Notes under the pieces: model-generated
Told to the model about the DNA's origin: nothing
Database searches by the model: none
The model's input: the letters and a program-made list of their open reading frames with translations, nothing else
Made by a program: the position numbers and the translations under genes
In this document: in pieces, positions 8,659 to 18,500 of the stretch
Layout: every line of letters begins with the position of its first letter
Numbering within the stretch: the stretch's first letter is position 1
Assembly (NCBI GenBank): GCA_030619925.1
Contig: JAUXAL010000014.1
Span: 1 to 57,479, forward strand
Origin: Phycisphaerae bacterium
GTDB taxonomy: Bacteria > Planctomycetota > Phycisphaerae > Sedimentisphaerales > Anaerobacaceae
Length of the DNA stretch: 57,479 nt
Reading direction: 5' to 3'

Positions 8659-9507
8659 ATGCGAAGAGCAATTGGTAAGGTAAAATCATTGTTATGGCTG
8701 ACTATTTGCCTTGCGGTGGTTATCTCACCGTCTGCACGGCCGAAAGGTAATTCAAATGCGCTGATTTTTACCGGAGACTTCGAGACCGGCAACCTTAAGG
8801 GATGGGGCAGGGAGTTAGGATGTGACTATTCGGCCACCGTTGTGAAAGAACCGGTGCGTGCCGGCAAATACGCAGCTCGTTTCGAGCTTCACAAAGACGA
8901 CCCGATCGTCGCAAACAGCAGACGAGCAGAGTTGACGCTAAAGAAAGAGCCGGGGGGCAAGGTGGAGCGATGGTATGGATTCAGTATCTTCCTGCCGGAA
9001 GATTACCAACGTGACCCCACGCCGGAGATTGTCACCCAATGGCATGCGTCGCCGGACCTCGACGATGGCGAAGTCTGGCGCAGTCCGCCCCTGGCTGTCC
9101 TGACCCGGGACGGCAATTGGCAGGTCAATTGGCGCTGGGATGCCGACCGAATTATGAAACGAAGTAGGCCGGACGGCCTGAAAGAGAAAAACCTGGGCAA
9201 GTATAAGACCGGGACATGGACGGATTGGGTGTTTCACGTGAAATGGTCGTGGCAGGCAGACGGTCTGCTGGAAGTCTGGAAAGACGGTAAGAAGGTCATT
9301 CAATACGAAGGACCTATCGGCTACAACGACAAACGCGGCGTCTATTTCAAGACCGGCATTTACAAATGGGTCTGGAAGAGGGCACCGGAACGAGACCGTT
9401 CCACGACCACAATGCGAATCACGTATGTGGATGAAGTCCGCATAGGCAACGAGAAAGCTGCTTATCGGGATGTCGCACCGGCAGACGTCAGAACAATAAA
9501 CAAGTAG
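8659..9507 (+). CDS. Exported polysaccharide lyase-like protein
   Basis: A 282-residue protein with an N-terminal signal peptide (to about residue 30) and a jelly-roll fold resembling PF14099 (heparin lyase I / glucuronan lyase-type polysaccharide lyases). Supporting stretches are GDFETGNLKGW near residue 37, WYGFSIFLPEDY near residue 107, VTQWHASPD near residue 125, and a C-terminal strand set ending YVDEVRIG. In the family such enzymes cleave uronic-acid polymers by beta-elimination. It precedes the cellulase-like gene by 37 bases on the same strand, so the two are probably co-transcribed and act outside the cytoplasm. The substrate cannot be read from sequence. Confidence 0.8.
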   Translation: MRRAIGKVKSLLWLTICLAVVISPSARPKGNSNALIFTGDFETGNLKGWGRELGCDYSATVVKEPVRAGKYAARFELHKDDPIVANSRRAELTLKKEPGGKVERWYGFSIFLPEDYQRDPTPEIVTQWHASPDLDDGEVWRSPPLAVLTRDGNWQVNWRWDADRIMKRSRPDGLKEKNLGKYKTGTWTDWVFHVKWSWQADGLLEVWKDGKKVIQYEGPIGYNDKRGVYFKTGIYKWVWKRAPERDRSTTTMRITYVDEVRIGNEKAAYRDVAPADVRTINK

Positions 9508-9544
9508 TTACCGAGCTTGAGAAAGGTAAGGAAAGGAAGAACTT

Positions 9545-11158
9545 ATGGATACCCGTGTTTCCTTCATCGCTTTAGTTAAAACTCTCACAACAAAACGCAT
9601 TTTGACCGGCCTGGTGACAACATTTGTGTTATTAGCGGCTGGAGCGTCGGCGGACGAAGGTCTGAAGCTCGAAAAAGTCGGCACTGAAAAAGTTTACTTT
9701 ACCCACAACGGCAAGCCGCTGCTGTCGTTCGGAGGCCTATCGGATTTTATCTTTTATGCGGCAGAGGATGCTTATGACTATAAGCTATGGGCCGACTGGG
9801 CGGTAGAGCACGGCATTAACCACGTTCGCCCTTATCCGCCGCTGAGCTGGAAGCATATCGAAAAGTTTACGAAAGAAAACGGCGGGTCTTTGGAAAATAT
9901 GTTGTTCCCGTACGAAGAGACAAAGCCCGGCAGCCGGAAGTTCGATTTGACCCGCTTTAACAAAGACTACTGGAAGCGCTTCCGCCGGCAATGCGAATAC
10001 CTCCAGTCAAAGGCCATTTATATTCACCTGCTGATGTGGAACGGCTGGCAGCTGCGGGCGAGTGATACTCCCGGCCGAGACAGGTCGGATATTGACTGGC
10101 CGGGACACTTCTTCAATCCTGCGAACAACGTGAACTCATTTACGGACCATCTGGGGCCGGATTTGGAGAATCGCTTTGCAATATATCATTCTGTAGCGGA
10201 TAAAAAGAACGGCCTTGTCAATGCGCAAAAAGCCTGGTTTTGCAAGCTCGTTGAAATGACGGCTGATTTGGACAATGTTTACTACGACCTCATTCATGAA
10301 ATTAAGGAGCATCATCACAACTGGGCGAAGATGCAGCCGTGGATAAAGCAGATGTCGCTGACGGTACACAACCATAGCGCCAAGCTCCAACCGGGTAAGC
10401 TCGTGATTCTCGGAATGGATACCGGCGGATTCAGCGAGACGCAGAGAGACTGGATTTTCACCCGGCCCTACTTCAATCTCTTGATTTATGGCAAGAAGCA
10501 TACGGTTGGGAACGCCAGAGAGTGGCGAATAAAGTATAAGAAGCCCTACATCCCCCAGGAAAGCTGGGACGACGACGGCCAAAAGTACAGCTATATACAC
10601 CCGGAGCAGCGCGTACACACCAGAAAGTATATGTGGAAATTTATGATGGCCAAATGCCAACAGATGGACTTATACATGAAGCCGAGAATAGGCTTCTCCT
10701 CGGACAACCTCCCGGACTTCCCGCACAATTACAATCCGAACGGCCGGAGCAAATTCGAGGACGATGCGCTGGTGCTGAGGACGTTCTGGGACAACCTGAC
10801 GGATTATCCGAACCTGTGGTTCAACGGCACAATCGAATCCGGACCCGGACTTCAGCGAGCTCAGTCGAGCCGCAGCCGCCGGTATGTGCTGTCCTCGAAG
10901 AAAGAGGCCGTTGCGTATTGTTCCTCAGCAACCGCCAAAGAGGGTGTGAAATTTAAAAGCGAACTTTTGAAACTCAAGAACCTTTCCTTGGCGAACGGCA
11001 CTTATACCGTAGATATCATAAAGCCCGATAGCGGCGTCCTGGCTACCCGTACCGTTACCGTCAAAGGCGGCACTTTGTCGGTCGCCCTGCCGGCGTTTGT
11101 CGATGACATCGCAGTACACATATACAGAAGCAGCCGATCCCGGCAACGCCGACTCTGA
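9545..11158 (+). CDS. Exported cellulase-like (TIM-barrel) glycoside hydrolase candidate
   Basis: The 537-residue product has a signal peptide (about residues 1-36, ending GASADE). It then has a domain with features of (beta/alpha)8 glycosidases: GKPLLSFGG and GINHVRPYPPLSW early on, IYIHLLMWNGWQ in the middle, and YYDLIHEIKEHH near residue 243. In that last motif the Glu could be the acid/base residue, with His replacing the usual Asn before it. A beta-sandwich-like end (residues about 440-530) resembles the C-terminal domain of such enzymes. A GGAAG site precedes the start. I cannot assign a GH family; catalytic activity is an inference. Confidence 0.65.
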   Translation: MDTRVSFIALVKTLTTKRILTGLVTTFVLLAAGASADEGLKLEKVGTEKVYFTHNGKPLLSFGGLSDFIFYAAEDAYDYKLWADWAVEHGINHVRPYPPLSWKHIEKFTKENGGSLENMLFPYEETKPGSRKFDLTRFNKDYWKRFRRQCEYLQSKAIYIHLLMWNGWQLRASDTPGRDRSDIDWPGHFFNPANNVNSFTDHLGPDLENRFAIYHSVADKKNGLVNAQKAWFCKLVEMTADLDNVYYDLIHEIKEHHHNWAKMQPWIKQMSLTVHNHSAKLQPGKLVILGMDTGGFSETQRDWIFTRPYFNLLIYGKKHTVGNAREWRIKYKKPYIPQESWDDDGQKYSYIHPEQRVHTRKYMWKFMMAKCQQMDLYMKPRIGFSSDNLPDFPHNYNPNGRSKFEDDALVLRTFWDNLTDYPNLWFNGTIESGPGLQRAQSSRSRRYVLSSKKEAVAYCSSATAKEGVKFKSELLKLKNLSLANGTYTVDIIKPDSGVLATRTVTVKGGTLSVALPAFVDDIAVHIYRSSRSRQRRL

Positions 11159-11255
11159 TACCCGCCTTCGGCGGGCTCCCGGACGCTAACTGTTTATCTA
11201 TCACACTTATAAAACCAGCGGACAGCAAGGGTTGTTTTCAGTCTCACCTCTTCTA

Positions 11256-12647
11256 TCAGTGGAACTCATGACCCTTGAATCTTTTTTCTTTATCGAGAAC
11301 GTCCCCTATAAGGTTCTCGGTGTGCGATTGCTTCGCATAGGCTTTCATTTTCGCGAGGATGTCCGGATGCTCATTTGCTATGTTATTCTGTTCGCCAATA
11401 TCCTTGCTGAGGTCATACAATTCAAATGGTTTGTTTCTGCCCGGTTTGACGGCCTTGAAGTTACCCATTCGCACGGCGACCTGCTCACGGTGCTCCCAGT
11501 AGAGGAATTTGTGCTCTTTTTGCCTGCGGCCGGCAGCAGCCCGGCCCAACAGTGTTGGAACAATCGAAATTCCATCAGTATTGTCCGGCGGCTCAACTCC
11601 GGCAAGTTCAGCCAAGGTCGGCATAACGTCCGGAAAATACCACAAATGGTCGTTGACAACCCCGGCCTTTATCCTGCCAGGCCAACGCACAATCATCGGG
11701 ATACGCAGACCGCCTTCGTATAGATTTCCTTTTTGCCCTCGAAAATGTCTGTTGGGGTCGAAGAAATTATTGAATCCTCCTCTGCCGCCGTTATCGCCGC
11801 AGACGAACACAATCGTGTTATCGTCTATTTCCAGTTCCTTGAGCAAAGCGAAAATTTGCCCGGTTTGACGGTCAACCATTTTCACCATAGCAGCGTACAC
11901 CTTAGCGTCTCTGCTGGGCCATTGCTTGTCCTTGAATTGGAGCCAGGCCGGTTCATCTTCCGGAATCCCCCAGCGGCCGTGCGGCGGAGTCCACGCACAG
12001 TAGCAGAAAAACGGCCTGTCCTTATTCTCACGAATGAACTTCATCGACTCATCAAATATCAGATAGTGTGAGAATTGCTTTCCTTTGTAGAAGTCTCCGG
12101 TGTTACCTTCGAGAGGTACTTTCTCGCCGTTGCGCACAAGATAGTTTGGGAAAAACGAGTGAGCATGAGTTTGATTATAGTAGCCGAAGAAAATATCGAA
12201 GCCGTGTTTCTCGGGAACGCCGGTCGTGCCGCGGTCGCCACAGCCCCACTTGCCAAATCCGCCGGTGGCGTAGCCGGCCTGTTTGAGCACCTCTGCGACG
12301 GTTACATCCTCGGCCCGCATCGGCCAGACTTGACTGTTCCTTCGCACCGTGGCGTGGCCTGTATGCTGACCGGTCATCAGTACGCAACGCGTCGGCGCAC
12401 AGACCGGGCCGCCTGCCAGGGCCTGTGTGAAGCGCATGCCCTCGGCCGCCGTCCGGTCGATGTTTGGAGTCTTGAGATACTTGTTACCCATACAGGACAA
12501 TTCAAAGTAGCCAAGCTCGTCCAGCATTATATAGATGATATTCGGCTTTTTGCCTCTTGCGTTGCGATGTAGCGTGTGAGCACATCGCGGCATCGCCAGT
12601 GCCGCTGCACCAAGGCTCACGGCTTTTAGGAAGTCACGACGTTTCAT
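11256..12647 (-). CDS. Arylsulfatase-type sulfatase with Tat signal
   Basis: A 463-residue formylglycine-dependent sulfatase. The Tat signal is MKRRDFLKAVSLGAAALAM and the mature domain begins KKPNIIYIMLDELGY. The modified cysteine is Cys83 in VCAPTRCVLMTG (CxPTR type). The usual DD metal pair reads DE here (residues 43-44). A second metal site is FVCGDNGGRG. ATG 12647 is chosen because TGGAG sits 7 bases upstream; the in-frame ATG at 12653 is only one base from that site. It starts 17 bases after the stop of the fucose-isomerase-like gene, so they form a two-gene operon. Close in type to the sulfatase at 53715. Confidence 0.93.
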   Translation of the reverse strand: MKRRDFLKAVSLGAAALAMPRCAHTLHRNARGKKPNIIYIMLDELGYFELSCMGNKYLKTPNIDRTAAEGMRFTQALAGGPVCAPTRCVLMTGQHTGHATVRRNSQVWPMRAEDVTVAEVLKQAGYATGGFGKWGCGDRGTTGVPEKHGFDIFFGYYNQTHAHSFFPNYLVRNGEKVPLEGNTGDFYKGKQFSHYLIFDESMKFIRENKDRPFFCYCAWTPPHGRWGIPEDEPAWLQFKDKQWPSRDAKVYAAMVKMVDRQTGQIFALLKELEIDDNTIVFVCGDNGGRGGFNNFFDPNRHFRGQKGNLYEGGLRIPMIVRWPGRIKAGVVNDHLWYFPDVMPTLAELAGVEPPDNTDGISIVPTLLGRAAAGRRQKEHKFLYWEHREQVAVRMGNFKAVKPGRNKPFELYDLSKDIGEQNNIANEHPDILAKMKAYAKQSHTENLIGDVLDKEKRFKGHEFH

Positions 12648-12663
12648 ATACATACTCCAATCG

Positions 12664-14124
12664 TCAGATATGGACGACTTTGATACCGGCGAGCTGGCAG
12701 TAGGCTTTGAACCCAAGTTCGAGGTCGCCGTATATAAATAGCTGGTGGAAGCCCTTTGCGTCGCGTGAGTCGGCCAAATCATCCATCTCAAGCTCAACAG
12801 ACGTGCGGCAGCCGCCCGCCGGCGGAGTCTCGATGTTGCGAAGCACGCGGCCTGTACCGAGGATGATCTTGCCCGGGCCGTCGAAGTCCATAACGGTAGC
12901 CTTCTGGCCGATGCGCCAGAGTACCTGCGGCGAGACGCCGGTATCCGACTCGGAGTGGCTGCGAAGGATAAAAGGCTCAGGAGGTTTGTCAAAGCCATCG
13001 AGTTTTGTCGGGCACGAGCAGTGAGCACCCATCAAGGTATTTTTTATGGTGTTAGGCGCCGGGTCCTGCATAAAGCCAGGCCGGTCAAACAGAAGGCTGG
13101 TTAGCCGCAGAGAAATGGCGGCGTTCCAGTCGGCCTCGCAGGCGCCGACAGAGCCCTCATCATTCAGACGCAGCCAGGCGATGCAGGGTGGGCAGGGAAT
13201 CAGCCGGTTTTCAACCAGGGGCAGGCAATCGACGGATATGCCCTGGCAGTTTTCAGCGGCCATGATTTGCCGGGCTACAACGTAGCTCTTCGCGGCGTTA
13301 AGAATATCCTGCCTTTTCGGCTCGACTATCTTCTTAGCATTCTTGGTATAGTAGTCGGCCAGTGCACGGACCTCATCGGTTTCCCGAACCTTCCTGAACT
13401 GCTCTGGCCAGCGCTTACGGCTGATATAGTGCAGCGTGGTGCCGATGACGTCGAGCACCCGGTCCTCAGTCTTATCGCCCTTGACGACGCAGATGCGCGT
13501 GTTCTTCATATCCCATATTGTTCTGAGCATTCTTATTCCGAAAGAGAGCCAGTCGATGTCCTGTGTCGCGGCAACAAAGACGCCGTCGATACCGCGCGTT
13601 CCCTGCAGGTGTCCGGTAAATGAAGTCCCCATCGGGCTGAACACTATCGTCGGGATTTTCCCCCGGTTCTTGGCAATATTGTTAACCAGCCCCCAGGAAC
13701 TAAAGCCGCTATAGTGCAGGCACATGCTGGTAACCACCAGGCCGTCCGGGGGTCGTTTTTTGATCTGCTCAAGGTAGGCACTAACTGCACTTTCGTTATC
13801 GAGAGGCTCGGACCTGACATCAAGTCGGACCCCGAACTTCCTGGCAGCTTTTTTGAGAGTCTTGGTGTAGTCGGCCTGGCGTGCCTTTATATCGTAGGCG
13901 GCGCCCGGCCAGCCCATCCAGTATCGGTCAACCTTCGGGCGCACGAACACGACCTGGACAAGCGGTTTTTTGGCGGATTTGAACTCAGCAGCGAACAGCG
14001 ATGAGGCAAAATCGAGCAGCCCGAGCTCCGCAGCCGCCGCCACAGCGCCGGTGCCGGCCAGAAAACGCCGACGACTCAGCATGAAGGGACAGCCCGATTT
14101 GGTACAGGTTTTATTAGTTTGCAT
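12664..14124 (-). CDS. Tat-exported protein related to L-fucose isomerase-type enzymes
   Basis: A 486-residue protein with a Tat signal (SRRRFLAGTGAVAAAAELG, starting near residue 17). The body resembles the sugar-isomerase fold of the L-fucose/L-arabinose isomerase family. Regions consistent with that are an N-terminal Rossmann-like half (DGLVVTSMCLHYSGF near residue 124), CQGISVDCLPL near residue 288, ACEADWNAA, and a C-terminal barrel segment with HCSCPTK. An exported isomerase-fold protein is odd and the activity is uncertain. It is translated just ahead of a sulfatase, suggesting work on the same sulfated deoxysugar polymer. The family call is moderate. Confidence 0.6.
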   Translation of the reverse strand: MQTNKTCTKSGCPFMLSRRRFLAGTGAVAAAAELGLLDFASSLFAAEFKSAKKPLVQVVFVRPKVDRYWMGWPGAAYDIKARQADYTKTLKKAARKFGVRLDVRSEPLDNESAVSAYLEQIKKRPPDGLVVTSMCLHYSGFSSWGLVNNIAKNRGKIPTIVFSPMGTSFTGHLQGTRGIDGVFVAATQDIDWLSFGIRMLRTIWDMKNTRICVVKGDKTEDRVLDVIGTTLHYISRKRWPEQFRKVRETDEVRALADYYTKNAKKIVEPKRQDILNAAKSYVVARQIMAAENCQGISVDCLPLVENRLIPCPPCIAWLRLNDEGSVGACEADWNAAISLRLTSLLFDRPGFMQDPAPNTIKNTLMGAHCSCPTKLDGFDKPPEPFILRSHSESDTGVSPQVLWRIGQKATVMDFDGPGKIILGTGRVLRNIETPPAGGCRTSVELEMDDLADSRDAKGFHQLFIYGDLELGFKAYCQLAGIKVVHI

Positions 14125-14439
14125 TGTGATTCCTCCTTATATGCGGTGTTACCTTTAACCTTTCTACAAAACAGTTAAACCTATAAACCTATGCAATTTT
14201 ACCCCGTCAGAAACTTTATAACAAGAAATAACATGGTTCAAAAAGCGAAGATTTCCAACGGGGGTTACTATCGGTTTGCTGAAATAATCAAGCGAATAGT
14301 CTTTTATGCTTGTTATTGAGCATTGCGGTTGCTATATTCTCGCTGGTTATAGCGTTTAGCGTATAGCGTTTAGCGTATAGCGTAATTTCAAATTTGAAAT
14401 CTCAAATCTAAAATTCTATATGCTTAAAGGAGTGGAGAA
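14125..14439. other. Divergent intergenic region before dapB
   Basis: No gene. It contains the putative dapB promoter and, at about 14348-14386, a tandem degenerate AGCGTTTAGCGTAT repeat in what would be the dapB leader. Confidence 0.6.
14310..14338 (+). promoter_or_regulatory. Possible dapB promoter
   Basis: TTGTTA (14310-14315) and TATATT (14333-14338) are separated by 17 bases. The -35 box is weak, so support is moderate. Confidence 0.45.
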
Positions 14440-15237
14440 ATGAAATCCAAGCTTATAGTTGTCGGTGCCGCCGGTCGAATGGGAAGGCGCATTCTTTCGT
14501 TGGCCGCCGAGTCCGGCCGGTTCGATATTATTGCAGCGGTCGAAAGGCAGGACCATCCCGATATCGGCAAAGACGCCGGCCTTGTGGCGGCAGCAGGGCC
14601 AATCAATGTTAAGCTGGCCGATGTTTTTCCCGCTGGCGGTGATGTGGCAGTCGATTTTTCGCAGCCCGAAGCAGCGGACAAAACTATCGATCACTGTCTC
14701 GAAAATAAGGTGGCTTTGGTATCAGGTACTACAGGCTTAAGCAGCCGGCAGCGAGAAAAAATCGAAGCCGCCTCCCAAAAAATTCCCATTATATACGGCA
14801 CTAATATGAGCGTCGGTATGAATGTTCTGTTCAATCTTGTTGGCAAGGTCGCAACAATGCTCGGCGACGAATACGATATAGAGATAGTCGAGCAGCACCA
14901 TCGCTTCAAAAAGGACGCCCCAAGCGGCAGCGCGCTTACATTAGCCGAGAATATCTGCAAAGCGACCGGCCGGGATTTCAGCGAATCTATAACTTACGGC
15001 AGAAGCGGCAAAGACGCGTTGAGGCGGAAGGGCGCTATCGGCGTGCACGCCGTCCGTGCCGGTGACATCACCGGCGTTCATTCGGTAGTCTTTGGCACAC
15101 TCGGCGAAAAGCTCACACTAAACCATTCCGCCCACAGCAGGGACACTTTCGCGCGAGGGGCATTACGAGCGGCAGAATGGCTTGTCGGCAAAAAACCGGC
15201 CTTGTACTCAATGGCTGATGTGCTGGGACTGAAATAG
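14440..15237 (+). CDS. dapB: 4-hydroxy-tetrahydrodipicolinate reductase
   Basis: NAD(P)H-dependent reductase of lysine and meso-diaminopimelate synthesis, acting in the cytoplasm. The 265-residue length is typical. The N-terminal nucleotide-binding loop is VGAAGRMGRRI. VSGTTGLS lies near residue 94, and the catalytic and substrate-binding motif EQHHRFKKDAPSGSAL lies near residue 150. GVHAVRAGDITG follows as in the family. AAGGAGTGG lies just upstream of the ATG. It stands alone, with no other lysine genes beside it. Confidence 0.96.
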   Translation: MKSKLIVVGAAGRMGRRILSLAAESGRFDIIAAVERQDHPDIGKDAGLVAAAGPINVKLADVFPAGGDVAVDFSQPEAADKTIDHCLENKVALVSGTTGLSSRQREKIEAASQKIPIIYGTNMSVGMNVLFNLVGKVATMLGDEYDIEIVEQHHRFKKDAPSGSALTLAENICKATGRDFSESITYGRSGKDALRRKGAIGVHAVRAGDITGVHSVVFGTLGEKLTLNHSAHSRDTFARGALRAAEWLVGKKPALYSMADVLGLK

Positions 15238-15590
15238 GCTCTCGATACTCGATGCCGGATTCTGGATTCTCGATGCTCGATTCTGGATGCTCGTAATTAA
15301 CTAATTAACCAATTCACTAATTCTCTAATCCACTAAAATTCTTTTGCTTTTTCCCTTCCTTTGTGTTATTTTACTTCCCTAAAGGCGTGATGCGGACATC
15401 TTGAAGCGAAATACGAGAGACGAGCCACAGATACCTTGGGCATAAATTTCACTGATTACGCAGGATTTTTTGTTTTGACGGGGATTGTGTTGTCTGGTAC
15501 ATTTTTGCCTAAAGGCGTGATGCATCCGGGAGCGGAAACAACACGAGTTTACCCTGAGCGCAGTCGAAGTATGAAAAAATAGTAAGACTA
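15238..15590. other. Intergenic region with direct and inverted repeats
   Basis: No gene is supported. CTCGATRCTGGATTCTCGATGC-type filler lies at 15241-15293. A 16-bp direct repeat CCTAAAGGCGTGATGC occurs at 15378-15393 and 15508-15523. The second copy runs into GCATCCGGGAGCGGAAAC (15522-15539), which has an inverted partner beyond the other end of the next gene. Confidence 0.6.
15522..15539 (+). repeat. Left arm of an imperfect inverted repeat around the HD-Hsp90 gene
   Basis: GCATCCGGGAGCGGAAAC. Its reverse complement matches the segment at 18875-18892 at 16 of 18 positions. Confidence 0.55.
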
Positions 15591-18500
15591 TCATTCCAAG
15601 CACCATTCTTTGGATGGCTTTTTTAGAATATCAGACAAAGCATCTCTATCTGTCTCGAATCGATAGGAATCAGGGCTGATTATGTGAACACCATCTTTCT
15701 CTTGACTTTGCTCGAAGAAGTATAATTTAGTTTGGTATTCCTTTGTTAGACTTGAACTCGGGTAAACCAAGTTCCATACCTTTTGAAGAAGTTCTTTGTG
15801 CTCCTCTATAAGTCCTTGAAAGAATTCGGAGTCACAGCGTAGAACTACAGATGCAAGCCAAATTATTGCCTCTTTTCTATTATTCGTGAAGTCCTTTAGG
15901 TACTTGCATGGGTTCAGTTCCGATTGTGTCTCCAGACCCAACTCAGTTGCTTCGCCTGCTTCCGCAATTGGGTGGCTTTTGTTCCAAACAACCTGATCTT
16001 TATAAGACCAGTTATCAGCAGGACTGTAAATGCTCAAACCAGCAACATGTTCCCATTCGGTTGGGAAATCAAGTATTATTCCTCCAAGATATATGTTAGG
16101 TTTTCTGCAGGGCATACTTGTCCATAGACCCGTTACACGTAAAACCCTCTTGTTAGTGTATAGAGCAATGCGATCAGGAGGTAAACCATTCTTCCATGAT
16201 AATTCCCATTTGTTCCAACCTTCAGTCCAACGAAACAAAGGCAATAGTTGGACACCTTGGTCTTTCCACTTAAGGTCAGCCTTTCGAGTTGTAATGATGC
16301 GTTCTAAGGATTTGAGGGAAGTTGCAGGAAAATGAATTGGCGTCCAGATTTGTGCCCCCGATTCGAAAGAATCTCCAACTAACCAACATAATTCACTATC
16401 TGGGTAGCCTGAGCTTTGTGATAGAGCAAGACCAAGACTTGCGAACGGCGAGTCAACATTCTCAGTGTAGAAAGCGTTGTACATCTCATTTCTCCTATTC
16501 TGGAGCCATTTTATCATCTCCCTTCCCTTATCAGATAAAGAGAATTCATTTCTGTTGATAGATAAAGTTCCTACTGCTCTATCATTCCAAATTACTTCTA
16601 TTACTGCATGCCATTCATGCAGACTCTCTCTTTCTGGCCAAGTAACTATCATCCCCTGCCAACTCATCTGAATTCGCCCCACTGGCTTATAGGCATGATA
16701 CTTGCCAATCATGGATATGATAATATTTCTGTTTTTATCTTTGAAACGCAGGAAAAAGGGTGATACTCCTTTGTTGGTCGTGAAATAGGGAAGTTGTATT
16801 CGATACCGACCTAATTCCTCCGGAAGAACGCCTTCTTCAACCTGCCACTTGATAGAAGCCTTAACTTCTTCATCCAATTCCTTAGTAATAGTATCGTACT
16901 CTGATAATTTTGCTTTTAAGTGCTGGGGAAGTATATCTGTCTTACTTTTGTATCTAATTTCTTCAGGCTTAAATTTTGTGTAATCGAAGATCGCCATTTC
17001 CTCAGCGTTTTTGAGCCATCCAGGAAGGTAAGTTTGTGAATTTCCGCCCACAACTTTATCTCGGAAAGTAAAGCGACAACAGACCCAGCATAATGTCTTA
17101 CTTAAGAAATCTTTCATTTGTTCGATCCAGGTATTAATATCATCTGCGATGTTTTTGCGCAAGCGAATCGAAACTTCTGTTCCACGGTGTTTAGACATAT
17201 CCCGTCTCAGTTCACCAAACGAACCGACACCTTCTGTTTCGAAGTACCATCCGTTAGACTCTGAATCTATCGTCAATGAACTGCGCTTTGTTTTGATTTC
17301 TACCCTGTCCGCAAGCATGAAATAGCTCAGCACTCCAATTCCAAACATGCCGGTCCTAAATAACTGGAAACCAGCCTCCTTACAACGTTGTTCAAGTTTC
17401 TTAATCTCATAACGTTGATTTGCGCCGCTAACCAAGAGATGATCCTTTATTATTTGCTTGCTCATACCTACGCCGTCGTCGGTACATACTAACCACAAAC
17501 GTTCGTCACGTTCTTCTATAGCAAGTTCAACTTCATGGAGATTTCCTAACGTCGACTCAAGCTTCGGATCAGACGGATTAGGTTGTTCAAGCCGTTCAAG
17601 AGAGATTTGCTCAGTTACAGCGTCAAATGCGTTGCTCAGAAGCTCTCGAATAGAAGTTAATTCTTGTCCGTAAAGTTGCTTGCCGGAGAGTAGCTGAAGG
17701 AGCTTCTGCGTATCAGGACGAAAAGCTCCATCAATGTATTCATAGGCATTGTTTTTAGGGCGCAAATCTTTTCGAATATCTGGTAGGATTGTCCACTGAT
17801 GATATAGTGGGGCTTCCTGAAACCGTGAATTCTCAAATGGAAGTTCATCGTCAATTCTTCTTGCCAATCGCAGTTCTGTCTCTATATCATTAATCAGCAA
17901 ATCGATGGCTCGATGGATACGAGCATCTGGGGGTTCTGCAGATATTGTCAGGCGATTGTTTTCCAACAAGTAGTTGATATAATGGTCCTTGTGCCAAAAT
18001 ATTTCACTGCCCGGATCAATCTGTCGATGATTGAAGAGAACATCTGGAGTCCTTTCCGGATCAAATTCGATGATATCAGCTATACGCAAAAGCACTGCCA
18101 AATAACGAAGATGAACTACAGTTGGCGTTGCTCCCACTATCTTTGGATCAAAGCAGTCACCAATAAGATCCTGGTATCCTTGATGATGGCTAGCGCATAA
18201 CAAAGCGAGATCGTGAGACCAGTGAACATAGCTGCCAAGCTGTTCACTCGATAGCTCGTTCTGAATCCAATCATTCCCCCAAGTAACATGCTTGGAACGA
18301 CAGTAATGCATTATGGCTAAGTTCGCAATATGAAGGACCTCGCGCGAAGGGGTCTCCGAGCATATTGGAACTACAATTTCTGAATTCCAATCATACAGCC
18401 ATCTATCAAATTCTTCTTTATCTTCGTCGGAAAGCATATCTGAACTACCTGTAAGAAGATATTGATAATGATGAGTGATCCTTACTTGCTTTGGGCACAT

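Noticed and set aside
12648-13028. Extension of the sulfatase frame upstream of its Tat signal
   Set aside because: It lies inside the fucose-isomerase-like gene, and the ATG at 12647 has a proper site directly before the Tat motif.
3959-14124. A Bacteroidetes-style polysaccharide utilisation locus
   Set aside because: No SusC/SusD pair, no regulator and no transporter is present; the carbohydrate genes lie in small groups on both strands.
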